Source: Desulfobacca sp. 4484_104 (lineage in GTDB: Bacteria; Desulfobacterota; Desulfobaccia; Desulfobaccales; Desulfobaccaceae). From it: a stretch of DNA of 64,000 bases. Under the pieces are notes generated by a model. The model saw nothing but the letters and a program-made list of their open reading frames with translations, searched no databases and was not told the origin of the DNA. Positions 26,335-35,092 of this stretch are shown piece after piece. How positions within the stretch are numbered: position 1 is the first letter of the stretch; every line of letters begins with the position of its first letter. The stretch covers positions 1 to 64,000 of the forward strand of contig MUKC01000004.1 of the NCBI GenBank assembly GCA_002049795.1, read 5' to 3'. The position numbers and the translations under genes were made by a program.

Positions 26335-26608
26335 AAATGCTAATGTTGGAGAATGAGAAATATTTTACAAGATTATCCCTTGGTTTCCGAGGTTCCATGC
26401 CGGGAAACTTGGTTTGAGGTTATGCCATCATATCCGGAGGCGGAGCGTTTTGCGCCACCGCCAAGCCGGGGGTTTAACCTAACGCTAGCCGATGACTCAT
26501 TCTCCCCGGACGATCAGGACGACAGCGGTCACGCTCCGGGAACCGACAAATCTCGGTGTCAAAGATTGGCTAACTGGTCTGAAATCTCTCTAAAAGAGGA
26601 AGGAAAAA
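26335..26608 (+). other. untranslated leader before hdrA
   Basis: About 270 bases between the predicted promoter and hdrA. An open frame from 26353 runs into hdrA (104 codons) but has no ribosome site, no recognisable fold and poor residue composition, so I treat it as leader. No riboswitch class is recognisable. Confidence 0.35.
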
Positions 26609-28705
26609 ATGGCGGAGCGAGGTATAGAAAAAAGTGGGTCGAATCCAGGCCAGAGTGGTGGTCCTAGTGGCGCCGTCCTGGTAGTTGGAGCCGGGGTGAC
26701 AGGCGTCCAGGCCGCCGAAGATTTGGCCAACTCGGGTTATTACGTTTATTTATTGGAAAAAACCGCCAAGGTTGGCGGGGTCACCGCAGAACTGGACAAG
26801 ATGTTTCCCACCCATGACTGTTTCCTCTGCATGGTCTGCCCGAAACAGGATACCCATGGATTTGTGGAAGTTACCCGCCATCCCTTTATCGAGTTCCTGC
26901 CCCAGGCTGACCTCCAGAAATTAGAGGGGGAACCGGGAAACTTCCAGGCCCAGGTCCAGGTCGGCGCACAGTCCCAGGCCCGAAACCTGAAGGTAGGGGC
27001 CGTGATTCTGGCCCCCGGCTATGAGGTCTTTGATCCAACCATCTGTGACGTATATCATTATGCAGACTATCCCAATGTCATCAATAGCTTAGAATTTGAA
27101 CGCCTCTTGTCGGGGACCGGTCCCACCGGCGGCCGTCTCCTCCGCCCGTCTGACGGACAAGAGGCCAAGAAGATTGCCTGGTTCCAATGCGTGGGTTCCC
27201 GGGACATTCATCATGGCGATAATGCCTATTGTTCTTCGATCTGCTGCATGTATGCGCTTAAAGAAGCCATGATGGCCAAGGAGCTGTGTCCGGAGCCGCC
27301 CGAAACCAGCATCTTTTTTATGGACATCCGCACCTTTGGCAAGGATTTCGAGCTATATCTGCACCGGGCGGAGAATTTAGGAGTGCGACTGATCCGCTCC
27401 CGTATTCATACCATCGACCCGGTTGAAAACCACAACTTAAGTCTGAAGTACATTGATGATAGCGGTAATACCCACGTCGAGGTTTACGACCTGGTGGTGC
27501 TATCCGTGGGTATGCAAATCACCAAGGCGACCCAGGAGTTGGCCCATAAATTAGGGGTCGAACTCAATCAACATAATTTTGCCAAGACTTCTATCTTCCA
27601 GCCGGTGAAGACCAACCGGCCGGGGATCTATGTGTGCGGCGCTTTTCAGAACCCGTTAAATATTCCCGAATCCGTGACCCAGGCCTCGGCCGCGGTGGCT
27701 GCGGTATCGGCTGATTTAAATAATGTTCGGGGCACGCTGGCCCAACCCAAGACCTATCCGCCGGAGCGTGAGGTCAGTGGCGAAGCCCCGCGGGTGGGAG
27801 TATTTATTGATAGTTGCGGGATTGAGCCCAGCAGTCTAGACCTTCCGGCCTTGGCCTCTTATGCCAAGACCCTGGCTAACGTGGCCCTGGCCGAGATCGG
27901 TGAATTCTTGTGCAAGCCCGGTGGCCCGGAAAAGATGAAGGACATCATCCAGCAGAACAACCTCAATCGGGTGGTAGTAGCCGCAGGTTCGGTCCGCAAC
28001 TATCGGGAACAGTATCAGGATATTGTGCAAAGTGCCGGTCTCAATAAGTATCTGTTGGAAATGGCCAACATTCGGGAACAGGTGGCCTGGGTCCATAAAG
28101 GTGAAGCCGCAAAAGCTACCCAAAAGGCCAAGGGCCTGATCCGCATGGCAGTCGCCGACGCCAACCTGCGGCAACCGATTAGCGAAGCCGAGGTCCCGGT
28201 CACCAGAACTGGTCTGGTCGTGGGCGGCGGCATCGGTGGCCTGAATGCTGCCCTGAGTCTGGCCCAGCAAGGGTTTCCCGTGACCCTGGTCGAAAAGAGC
28301 GGCGAACTGGGAGGCATCGCCCGCCGCCTCTATAGCACTATTGAGGGCGACGATGTCCAGGCCTACCTCCAGGACCTGATTGCCCAGGTCCAGGCCCATC
28401 CGCAGATCGAGGTCCTGACCAATAGCGAGATCGTTGAATTTAAAGGGATAAAAGGTGACTTTACCTCAAAAATTAAGGTAGCTGGGGATACCCGGGAGCT
28501 CCGGCATGGCGTCGCGATTGTCGCCTCCGGGGCTGAGCCTTATAAACCCAAGGAATATTTATATGGTCAGAATCCGGCCGTGCTGACGCAACTGGAATTG
28601 GGAGAGCGTTTGGCCATTATCAGGAAGCCCGCAGACAAGGGGTCATGTTGTTCCGTTATCGGCGTCAGGAGCCGCCGATGGTGGAGGACAAAGGCGGTCG
28701 GTTAA
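26609..28705 (+). CDS. hdrA: HdrA-like heterodisulfide reductase subunit A, N-terminal part of a disrupted gene
   Basis: Good ribosome site GAGGAAGG before ATG 26609. The first flavin module has VLVVGAGVTGVQAAEDLANSG, the cysteine segment HDCFLCMVCPK, and IAWFQCVGSR with YCSSICCMYALKEA. A second module follows: VGVFIDSCGIEP (about residue 395) and LVVGGGIGGLNAALSLAQQG (about residue 535). So this is a double-HdrA chain as found in sulfate reducers, a flavin/Fe-S electron-transfer hub. After ADKG (residue 678) the frame breaks at 28639-28647 and 20 unrelated residues precede the stop. The second module then lacks its QCVGSR/YCSR segment of about 65 residues, and the rest continues in another frame. 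Confidence 0.85.
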   Translation: MAERGIEKSGSNPGQSGGPSGAVLVVGAGVTGVQAAEDLANSGYYVYLLEKTAKVGGVTAELDKMFPTHDCFLCMVCPKQDTHGFVEVTRHPFIEFLPQADLQKLEGEPGNFQAQVQVGAQSQARNLKVGAVILAPGYEVFDPTICDVYHYADYPNVINSLEFERLLSGTGPTGGRLLRPSDGQEAKKIAWFQCVGSRDIHHGDNAYCSSICCMYALKEAMMAKELCPEPPETSIFFMDIRTFGKDFELYLHRAENLGVRLIRSRIHTIDPVENHNLSLKYIDDSGNTHVEVYDLVVLSVGMQITKATQELAHKLGVELNQHNFAKTSIFQPVKTNRPGIYVCGAFQNPLNIPESVTQASAAVAAVSADLNNVRGTLAQPKTYPPEREVSGEAPRVGVFIDSCGIEPSSLDLPALASYAKTLANVALAEIGEFLCKPGGPEKMKDIIQQNNLNRVVVAAGSVRNYREQYQDIVQSAGLNKYLLEMANIREQVAWVHKGEAAKATQKAKGLIRMAVADANLRQPISEAEVPVTRTGLVVGGGIGGLNAALSLAQQGFPVTLVEKSGELGGIARRLYSTIEGDDVQAYLQDLIAQVQAHPQIEVLTNSEIVEFKGIKGDFTSKIKVAGDTRELRHGVAIVASGAEPYKPKEYLYGQNPAVLTQLELGERLAIIRKPADKGSCCSVIGVRSRRWWRTKAVG

Positions 28706-29253
28706 GCATGCGCTTTAAAGATTTGCTCTTGGACCGCGAGGTTGTCCTCAGTCCTGATATTCTGGCCTTAAGCACCGGCGCGGTGCCTGGTGATAACGAG
28801 GGCTTAGCCCGGACCATGAAGCTGGAGCGCGACGATCTGGGCTGGTTCCAGGAAGTCCATTTAAAACAACGGCCGGTAGATTTCTTCACCGAAGGCGTCT
28901 ATATGTGCGGTTTGGCCCATGCGCCCAAACTGATCACCGAAACCATCGCCCAGGCCCAGGCCGCGGCCGGTCGGGCCTTAACCGTGCTGGCTGCTGAGCG
29001 CCAGCGCATCGGCGGGGTAGTGGCAGTAGTGGAGAAGGACCTCTGTGCCGCCTGTCTGATCTGTGTGCGGGCCTGTCCCTATGATGTGCCCTATATCTGC
29101 GAAGACGGCTACTCGATGATCGATCCGGCCCGCTGCCAGGGTTGTGGTATCTGTTCGGCGGAATGTCCGGCCAAGGCCATCACTTTGCAGAGCTATACTG
29201 ATGCCCAGTTGCTGGCTAAATGCGATGCCCTGTTAGCCGAAGCAGCCAGTTAA
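28645..29253 (+). CDS. hdrA: HdrA-like subunit, C-terminal part of the disrupted gene
   Basis: Continuation of the interrupted hdrA in a shifted frame, 202 codons. It resumes at VMLFRYRRQEPPMVE, the segment that in HdrA follows 'AR..GV', then DILALSTGAVP, the FAD-closing GVYMCGLAHAPKLITETIAQA, and two 4Fe-4S ferredoxin motifs (CAACLICVRACP and CQGCGICSAECP). These clusters would carry electrons to or from MvhD and MetVF. It has no ribosome site of its own, so it is probably not made as a separate protein unless the break is an assembly error. Confidence 0.8.
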   Translation: MLFRYRRQEPPMVEDKGGRLSMRFKDLLLDREVVLSPDILALSTGAVPGDNEGLARTMKLERDDLGWFQEVHLKQRPVDFFTEGVYMCGLAHAPKLITETIAQAQAAAGRALTVLAAERQRIGGVVAVVEKDLCAACLICVRACPYDVPYICEDGYSMIDPARCQGCGICSAECPAKAITLQSYTDAQLLAKCDALLAEAAS

Positions 29254-29330
29254 AGCCGGTAGGAGCTGTACCAGCCATTGCCAGTTAGGAAAGTGAAACC
29301 GGGCCGATTACCCGGGGAAAGGCCTTAAAC

Positions 29331-29792
29331 ATAGTTTTTGAACCGATAATCCTGGCTTTCTGTTGCCATTTCTGTGCTTACGCGGCGGCGGATCTGGCCG
29401 GATCCATGCGGTTAAGTTATCCGGCTAATGTCTTGATCATCCAAATCCCTTGTTCGGGACGGATCAAGACCATCCATCTGTTGCGGGCTTTGCAATACGG
29501 CGCGGATGGAGTCCTGGTAGCTGGGTGTCGGGAAGGGGAGTGTCATTTCCGGACCGGCAATTTCCGGGCCCGGTGTAAAGTGGAACGGGTGAAAGAGATT
29601 CTGGATGATCTTGGCCTCGGTGCTGATCGGGTGGAAATGTATAATCTATCCGCCAGCATGGGGCCTAGATTTGCGGAAATCGCCCAGGAAATGACCGCCA
29701 GAATCAAGGAATTAGGGCCTAACCCGCTAAGAGGGCCAAGGCCCGGGGAGAACGTCGCCGCGGCGCTCCGGCCCATGGTGACTCAGACCTAA
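29331..29792 (+). CDS. mvhD: MvhD-like hydrogenase iron-sulfur subunit, first copy, start unresolved
   Basis: The conserved MvhD/FlpD core is complete: FCCHFCAYAAADLAG, then IPCSGRIKTIHLLRAL and GCREGECHFRTGN, which hold the [2Fe-2S] cysteines linking Hdr to its partner enzymes. The N-terminal cysteines are encoded before the first ATG (29406), and no ATG, GTG or TTG occurs in frame back to a TAG. Aligned to the second copy, the start should fall at 29331, where the codon is ATA, preceded by GGGGAAAGG at the right distance. It may be a mutated start, a rare non-standard start, or a base error. 153 codons from ATA. Confidence 0.7.
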   Translation: MVFEPIILAFCCHFCAYAAADLAGSMRLSYPANVLIIQIPCSGRIKTIHLLRALQYGADGVLVAGCREGECHFRTGNFRARCKVERVKEILDDLGLGADRVEMYNLSASMGPRFAEIAQEMTARIKELGPNPLRGPRPGENVAAALRPMVTQT

Positions 29793-29837
29793 GATGGCAA
29801 GGTAGAATCGGAAGATTTTGCCAGAAGGAGTAGGGGA

Positions 29838-30272
29838 ATGAGCGAAGCTTTTGAGCCAACGATTATTGCTTATACCTGCCATTTCTGCCCTTATGAGATG
29901 GCCGATAAGGCAGGCGAGCAAGGTTTAAGTTATCCCACCAATGTCTCCATCATTGAAGTGCCCTGCACCGGAAGGATTGATGTCATCCATCTGCTGCGGG
30001 CTTTCCAAGACGGAGCCGACGGCGTTTATGTGGTAGCCTGCAAAGAAGGCGAATGTCATCACAAAACCGGCAACCTGGTGGCTAAGAAAAGGTTGCAATA
30101 TACCAAAAAGATCCTGGACGATCTGGAAATCGGCAGCGAGCGGTTAGAGATGCGTTACATCATGACCGGAGAAGTCCCGCACTTCGCCCGCATCGCTCAG
30201 GAGATGACCGACAAGATTCGGGCCTTGGGACCCAATCCGGTCAAAAACGGAGGCGCGGCCCACAAGGCCTGA
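29838..30272 (+). CDS. mvhD: MvhD-like hydrogenase iron-sulfur subunit, second copy
   Basis: 144 residues with the same motifs as the copy upstream: YTCHFCPYEMADKAG, VPCTGRIDVIHLLRAF and ACKEGECHHKTGN. It binds a [2Fe-2S] cluster and passes electrons between HdrA and a partner; here the partner is expected to be MetV/MetF. ATG 29838 has AGAAGGAG upstream. The two tandem copies are similar in the core but differ at the N- and C-termini, consistent with an old duplication. The gene looks intact. Confidence 0.9.
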   Translation: MSEAFEPTIIAYTCHFCPYEMADKAGEQGLSYPTNVSIIEVPCTGRIDVIHLLRAFQDGADGVYVVACKEGECHHKTGNLVAKKRLQYTKKILDDLEIGSERLEMRYIMTGEVPHFARIAQEMTDKIRALGPNPVKNGGAAHKA

Positions 30273-30314
30273 GTCAGTCCTGTTAAAAGTTAACCATCTG
30301 GAAAGGGTGAAAAA

Positions 30315-30983
30315 ATGATTGTCGCCGAACAAAAACCCCTCAAAGAGATCATCGCCATGACCTCTCCCTTTAAAAAATTGTTAATCGTCGGCTGTAACGA
30401 GTGCGTTACCGTCTGTCACGCCGGTGGTCGCAAAGAGGTCGAACAACTGGCCGCGGCCTTGGCGATGGCGGCTCAGAAAGATGGCCGGCCTTTAGAGATT
30501 AAAGAAGTTACTCTGGAACGTTGCTGTGACCCGGAGTACATTGAACAGGTGCGTCCCTTTATCGATCAGTATGAAGCGGTCCTATCTTGTGCTTGTAGCG
30601 TCGGGACCCAATATTTTGCCGACACTTATCCCACTAAATGGGCCTTGCCGGCCTTAAATACTTCGTTTATGGGCGGCTCGCTGGCGCAAGGCATCTGGGC
30701 GGAACGTTGTGCCGGTTGCGGTAACTGCATTCTCCATGAGACCGGTGGCATCTGCCCCATCGCTAGGTGCTCGAAACGGATGCTCAATGGACCGTGCGGC
30801 GGCTCCACCGGTGGCCATTGTGAGGTAAACCCTGATATCCCCTGTGGCTGGCAACTGATCTGGGACCGTTTGGTGGCCTTGGGACGGACCCCGGACTATG
30901 CCAAGATAATGGCCGCTAAAGATTGGAATACTAGCCGGGACGGTGGCCCACGGAAAATCGTTAGAGAGGATTTGACCATATGA
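30315..30983 (+). CDS. metV: MetV-like methylenetetrahydrofolate reductase partner protein
   Basis: 222 residues with two parts. The first half contains CNECVTVCHAGGRKEV and later CSCSVGTQ-like cysteines; the second half has a dense Cys set (CAGCGNCILHETGGICPIARCSKRMLNGPCGGSTGGHCEV) typical of the MetV / 'methylenetetrahydrofolate reductase C-terminal' family. In acetogens MetV is a zinc/Fe-S partner needed by MetF. The stop overlaps the metF start by four bases (ATGA), strong evidence for a complex. An internal ATG at 30357 is an alternative start, but GAAAGGGTGAAAAA precedes 30315. Confidence 0.9.
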   Translation: MIVAEQKPLKEIIAMTSPFKKLLIVGCNECVTVCHAGGRKEVEQLAAALAMAAQKDGRPLEIKEVTLERCCDPEYIEQVRPFIDQYEAVLSCACSVGTQYFADTYPTKWALPALNTSFMGGSLAQGIWAERCAGCGNCILHETGGICPIARCSKRMLNGPCGGSTGGHCEVNPDIPCGWQLIWDRLVALGRTPDYAKIMAAKDWNTSRDGGPRKIVREDLTI

Positions 30984-31906
30984 AAACCGAGAGCAAATTA
31001 GAAAAGATTCTGGAGTCGGGGCAATTGGCCGTAACTTCGGAAGCCGGGCCGCCGCGGGGCGCGGAGCCCGAAGTCATCCGGAAAAAAGGCGAGATGTTAA
31101 AAGCTTATGTGGACTGCTGCAACGTCACCGACAACCAGACCGCCATGGTGCGGGTCTGTAGTCTGGCTTCGTGCATTATCTTGAAGCAGATGGGGTTAAG
31201 TCCGATCCTGCAAATGACCGCCCGGGACCGCAACCGGTTAGCCATCCAGGCCGATATTCTGGGAGCCTATGCCTTTGGCATCAATACCATGCTGTGTCTG
31301 ACCGGCGACCACCAGAGTTTCGGTGACCATCCCACCGCCGCCAATGTCTTTGACCTTGATTCCATCCAGATGATTCAAGGGGTCAACAAGATTCGGCAAG
31401 AAGGCACCTTCATGGGCGGGGCCAAAATGACCCTGGCCCCCAAAATGTTTATCGGGGCCGCGGCCAATCCGTTCGCCGATCCCTTTGAGTTGCGGGTCAT
31501 GCGGCTGGCCAAGAAGATCGCCGCCGGGGTCGATTTTATCCAGACCCAGTGTATCTTTAACATGGATAAATTCGGCAAATGGATGCAGATGATCTGTGAT
31601 GAGGGCTTGGATCAAAAGGTCCACATCCTGGCCGGGATTACGCCGATGAAGGGCCTGGGTATGGCCCGCTATATGAAAAACAAAGTCCCTGGTATGGATG
31701 TTCCGGATGAAGTAATTAATCGCTTAAAAGGCGTCCCCAAGGAGAAGCAGGCCGATGAAGGCATTACCATGGCGGTGGAGCAGATCCAGCAGCTTAAGGA
31801 AATGAAGGGCGTGCACGGCTTCCACATCATGGCCATCGAATGGGAGGAAAAAGTCCCCGAGATCGTTGAACGGGCCGGCCTGCTGCCTCGCCCCAAGGTA
31901 GATTGA
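30980..31906 (+). CDS. metF: 5,10-methylenetetrahydrofolate reductase
   Basis: 308-residue TIM-barrel flavoprotein. EAGPPRGAEPEVI near the N-terminus, TDNQTAMVR, QMTARDRNRLAIQADILGAYAFG, CLTGDH and GVDFIQTQCIFNMDKF are MetF signatures. It interconverts methylene- and methyl-tetrahydrofolate, in the methyl branch of the Wood-Ljungdahl pathway when with Hdr-type partners, or for methionine. Being last in hdrA-mvhD-mvhD-metV-metF, an electron-transfer-linked role is likely (inference). It converges with the coiled-coil gene ending at 31930. Confidence 0.95.
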   Translation: MKTESKLEKILESGQLAVTSEAGPPRGAEPEVIRKKGEMLKAYVDCCNVTDNQTAMVRVCSLASCIILKQMGLSPILQMTARDRNRLAIQADILGAYAFGINTMLCLTGDHQSFGDHPTAANVFDLDSIQMIQGVNKIRQEGTFMGGAKMTLAPKMFIGAAANPFADPFELRVMRLAKKIAAGVDFIQTQCIFNMDKFGKWMQMICDEGLDQKVHILAGITPMKGLGMARYMKNKVPGMDVPDEVINRLKGVPKEKQADEGITMAVEQIQQLKEMKGVHGFHIMAIEWEEKVPEIVERAGLLPRPKVD

Positions 31907-31929
31907 GCAGCCTTGCCGAGGGAAGTGAT

Positions 31930-32667
31930 TTAGACTAGCAGGTCAGAGATCATACGGCAAGGTAAGGCCAGGACATTTTTGGACATGATCTTGAGTTTGT
32001 TTTCGCATTCCCTAAAAGCCTTGCCCAAATATTTATTTTTCTGCAGTTCCTCTTCCAAGTCAGCGTTTTTCGACCGCTGTTTCTTAAGCGCGTCCTTTAA
32101 GACCTGATTCTCGCAAGTGATACTTTCCAGGTCAGATTGCTGCACGGACAAACAAAGTTTTTGTTCCTGTAATTGATTGAGCAGTTCTTGTCGTTGGCGG
32201 GTCATTTCGCTCCGCATGTTAAGGATCTGACCTTCAATATGTTGGGCCCGGCCTTTGAGGTTGGTCAGATGATGGGATGATATAGTTTCCAATTCACCTT
32301 TTTCCAGGCTGTTGATTATCGGGTCCAGATCTTGCCGGAGACTGGTTAGAGTCCCTACAATCTGTTTCTGCTGCTGTTCTTGCTGATGCCCGCCTCCTTT
32401 AAAAATAAAATCGGTGATTATCTGGCTTCTTTGGATTAAACGATGATTGATTTCTTTCAGATAGACAATACTTTGCTGTTGCTTAGAGTTGACCTGACGC
32501 AATTTGGCGATTACTTTCTTGAGCTGCTCTACCGTTAACGCATTATCCTGCTCAACTGGCCGGTCAGCCTCCTTTGGTTTTAGAAAGCGGGACCACCAAC
32601 GCTGGGAACTAAAAACTGATCCTATCGCAAAACACAGGAGTTCCCCTGACTCTGGGAGGAGGAACAT
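31930..32667 (-). CDS. coiled-coil protein of unknown function
   Basis: 245 residues. After a short N-terminal hydrophobic stretch (GELLCFAIGSVFSSQRWWSRF) it is almost all charged helix with heptads (TVEQLKKVIAKLRQVNSKQQQSIVYLKEINHRL, and later LQEQKLCLSVQQSDLESITCENQVLKDALKKQ), and ends LALPCRMISDLLV. No family is recognised; a scaffold or response-domain partner is possible. It is AT-rich compared with neighbours and sits beside a truncated gene, so it may belong to an acquired patch. Confidence 0.6.
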   Translation of the reverse strand: MFLLPESGELLCFAIGSVFSSQRWWSRFLKPKEADRPVEQDNALTVEQLKKVIAKLRQVNSKQQQSIVYLKEINHRLIQRSQIITDFIFKGGGHQQEQQQKQIVGTLTSLRQDLDPIINSLEKGELETISSHHLTNLKGRAQHIEGQILNMRSEMTRQRQELLNQLQEQKLCLSVQQSDLESITCENQVLKDALKKQRSKNADLEEELQKNKYLGKAFRECENKLKIMSKNVLALPCRMISDLLV

Positions 32668-32929
32668 TTGAAGCCTTTATAGTTATAGTTAATCTATTTA
32701 ACAACAGACCAAAACTACAATTAAAAAGAATTTTTATTACTATTTGCTTATGGTTTAGTACTCAGTATATTCTTTATTAGTAATCGGTTTTAATCGGCAA
32801 AAACTTTAAAACCAGGAATAAGATGGTAAATCAGATAAATACACGCATTTTAACCAATTAGCCTTCTTTTGGTAAAGCCTTCTTTATGATCATACGTCAC
32901 TTGTCGCAAACAATCAATTTTAAAGCATA

Positions 32930-33376
32930 TTACCTAATCTCTTTAATCAGCCGCGACACCGCAAAGCGACAGGCCTGCCAGAAGGGAAAATTCCAGGGCA
33001 TGATCCCCAGAACCGCGCCGATCGGTTCAAAAGTAACAAAACTGCGGCCGGTCTCCAGGGGAATTGCTTCGTCGGCCAGCATGGCGGCAGCATGATCGGC
33101 ATAATAATCGCAGATTGAGGCGCACTTTTCCATTTCCGTCCGGGCGGTTTTAAGGATCTTGCCCATTTTCTGGGTAATCAATCGGACATATTGATCGCGG
33201 TATACCAGTAACTCTCTGCCCACCTGTTTGATTAATCGGGCCCGTTCCGAAAAGGCCGTAAATTTCCAGGATTCCCAGGCCTTATCGACTTTTAAGAGAA
33301 TATCACAACATTCTGCCAGGCTGTGTTCCGGGTATTCTTGGATGATTTGGCCGGTGGCCGGATTGATACTTTGCAT
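32930..33376 (-). pseudogene. truncated succinate-semialdehyde/aldehyde dehydrogenase
   Basis: 148 codons that match only the N-terminal third of an NAD(P)-dependent aldehyde dehydrogenase: INPATGQIIQEYP, KMGKILKTARTEMEKCASICDYYADHA, YEPIGAVLGIMPWNFPFWQ-like motif (here FEPIGAVLGIMPWNFPFWQACRFAV). After RFAV the sequence diverges and stops within eight codons; the NAD-binding and catalytic Cys regions of the usual ~455-residue enzyme are missing. The 32668-32929 stretch beyond is AT-rich with no gene. I call it a remnant. Confidence 0.8.
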
Positions 33377-33597
33377 AATCTTGCCTCTAAGTTTTAAATG
33401 AGCCTGTTCAGACCGACTTAATCTGACTTAAGCGGATCATATGGTCTTAAGACCTTGATCGCCCCGGTGGTGGCGGTGTCGGGCTTTAGGTATAATAATT
33501 TTGCCAGCCCCTGACCACGGAGAATTAATACAACTTCGGCAATGTAGTGGTATTAACCCCTGCTAAAATGTTTTAACTTAGACAATCTATGACATTT

Positions 33598-33626
33598 TTG
33601 CCAGTCCGGGATCAGATCCGTATAAA
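33598..33626 (+). promoter_or_regulatory. putative promoter upstream of the amidohydrolase gene
   Basis: TTGCCA (33598-33603), 17-base spacer, TATAAA (33621-33626): a strong sigma-70-like match. It leaves a leader of about 135 bases containing a perfect 16-bp palindrome GGGATATCGATATCCC (33714-33729). I see no known riboswitch. The remaining 33377-33597 spacer shows nothing else. Confidence 0.55.
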
Positions 33627-33766
33627 ATGGGGCTTCTCCGTAAGGGTAACCCGACAGCGTCGCCTTTTCCTCGCGGCCGGGATCTTTCTCTATTCTACTA
33701 CAAAAAATAGCAAGGGATATCGATATCCCGGTAGATGAATTTTGGAAATTATGTTAGTCTGGTCGC

Positions 33767-35092
33767 ATGCCAGGCGATCGTCTAATCTATAATGCCCTGG
33801 TCCTTACCCTGGAGCCGGGCGCGCCGCCCCTGGCCTGCGGTTATGTGGCGGTGCAGGGCGAGCGCATTGCCGCAGTGGGGCAGGCGGCCAGCCCTGAGAA
33901 GTTGCCGGCGGCCGGCGAACAGTTAGATGCCCAGGGCGGCTTGGTGATGCCAGGGTTAGTCAATACCCATAACCACGGAGCTATGACCCTGTTCAGGGGC
34001 TTGGCCGATGATTTGCCCCTGGATGACTGGCTCCAGAAACATATCTTTCCGGCTGAATCCCGATATGTGGATGCGGAATTCGTCTATTGGGGGACGCGGC
34101 TGGCGATTGCCGAAATGATCCGCAGCGGTACTACCACCGTATGCGATGCCTATTTTTTTGCCAATGTCGCCCGCCAGGCCTACCTCGAGGCAGGTCTGCG
34201 AGCGGTAGTGGCGCAGGGCATACTTGATTTCCCCGTTCCTGGCGTTCCTGATCCCCGGGATAACCTGAAAGTCGCAGCCGCTTTTATCGACTCGGGGGAA
34301 AATGGCGCTAAGGGTTTGGTGACCTCTACCTTGTTCTGCCATTCCCCCTACACCTGCGGGGCTAATACACTGCAACAGGCCAAGACTCTGAGCCGAAAAC
34401 GGAATTTGCCGTTTTTAACCCACCTGGCTGAATCCAGGAGCGAACTGGAACTGATGCAGCAGCAACACGGCCTCAGCCCGGTAGCTTATCTGGATGCGCT
34501 GGGCGTCCTCGATGGCTTGACCAGCGTAGCCCATGCCATCTGGGTGGATGAGGCCGACCAGGAGATCCTGGCCCGTCGCGCGGTCAAAGTCTGCCATTGT
34601 CCGGAATGTAACCTGAAGCTGGCCTCGGGCGTGGCGCCGATCCCCGACCTGTTAAAGAGAGGTATTTGCGTGGGTCTGGGCACTGATGGCGCGGCCTCCA
34701 ACAACAACCTGGATATGTTCGGCGAAATGGCACTGGCCGCCAAGCTTCACAAGGTTATGCGTGCTGATCCCACCTGCCTGGCGGCCGCCGAGGTCGTCGC
34801 CCTGGCTAGCCGGGAAGGGGCGCGCGTCCTGGGACTTGGGGATTGTTGTGGAACTCTAACCCCGGGTAAGGCCGCGGACCTGATTATCATTGATTTGAAT
34901 CAGCCCCACCTGACGCCACTTTTTGACCCTTATTCGCATCTGGTCTATACGGCCCGGGCCGCGGATGTTAGTGATGTGATGGTCGCTGGCCGCTGGCTGC
35001 TCCGGAACCGGGAATTTCTGACCCTGGAGTGGCCGGAAACCATTGACCAGGTGCAAAGTCTGATGCACTCCCGCGGCCTCCTCAACTACTAA
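33767..35092 (+). CDS. mtaD: amidohydrolase, 5'-methylthioadenosine/S-adenosylhomocysteine deaminase type
   Basis: 441 residues. The metal site begins PGLVNTHNHGAM (His68, His70), followed by TTTVCDAYFF, HSPYTCGANTLQQAK, HLAESRSELE, AHAIWVD and LGTDGAASNNNLDMF, which match the MtaD/SsnA/TrzN amidohydrolase group. Family members deaminate MTA, SAH or adenosine, and some act on other purines or on methylthio compounds, so the substrate is uncertain. It stands alone downstream of a well-formed promoter and is followed immediately by a repeat element. Confidence 0.88.
   Translation: MPGDRLIYNALVLTLEPGAPPLACGYVAVQGERIAAVGQAASPEKLPAAGEQLDAQGGLVMPGLVNTHNHGAMTLFRGLADDLPLDDWLQKHIFPAESRYVDAEFVYWGTRLAIAEMIRSGTTTVCDAYFFANVARQAYLEAGLRAVVAQGILDFPVPGVPDPRDNLKVAAAFIDSGENGAKGLVTSTLFCHSPYTCGANTLQQAKTLSRKRNLPFLTHLAESRSELELMQQQHGLSPVAYLDALGVLDGLTSVAHAIWVDEADQEILARRAVKVCHCPECNLKLASGVAPIPDLLKRGICVGLGTDGAASNNNLDMFGEMALAAKLHKVMRADPTCLAAAEVVALASREGARVLGLGDCCGTLTPGKAADLIIIDLNQPHLTPLFDPYSHLVYTARAADVSDVMVAGRWLLRNREFLTLEWPETIDQVQSLMHSRGLLNY

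Noticed and set aside
26353-26667. 104-codon frame before hdrA
   Set aside because: No ribosome site, overlaps the hdrA start, and no recognisable protein features; treated as leader.
33627-33766. Possible SAH riboswitch before the MTA/SAH deaminase-type gene
   Set aside because: The conserved SAH-riboswitch core is not present; only an unrelated palindrome is visible.
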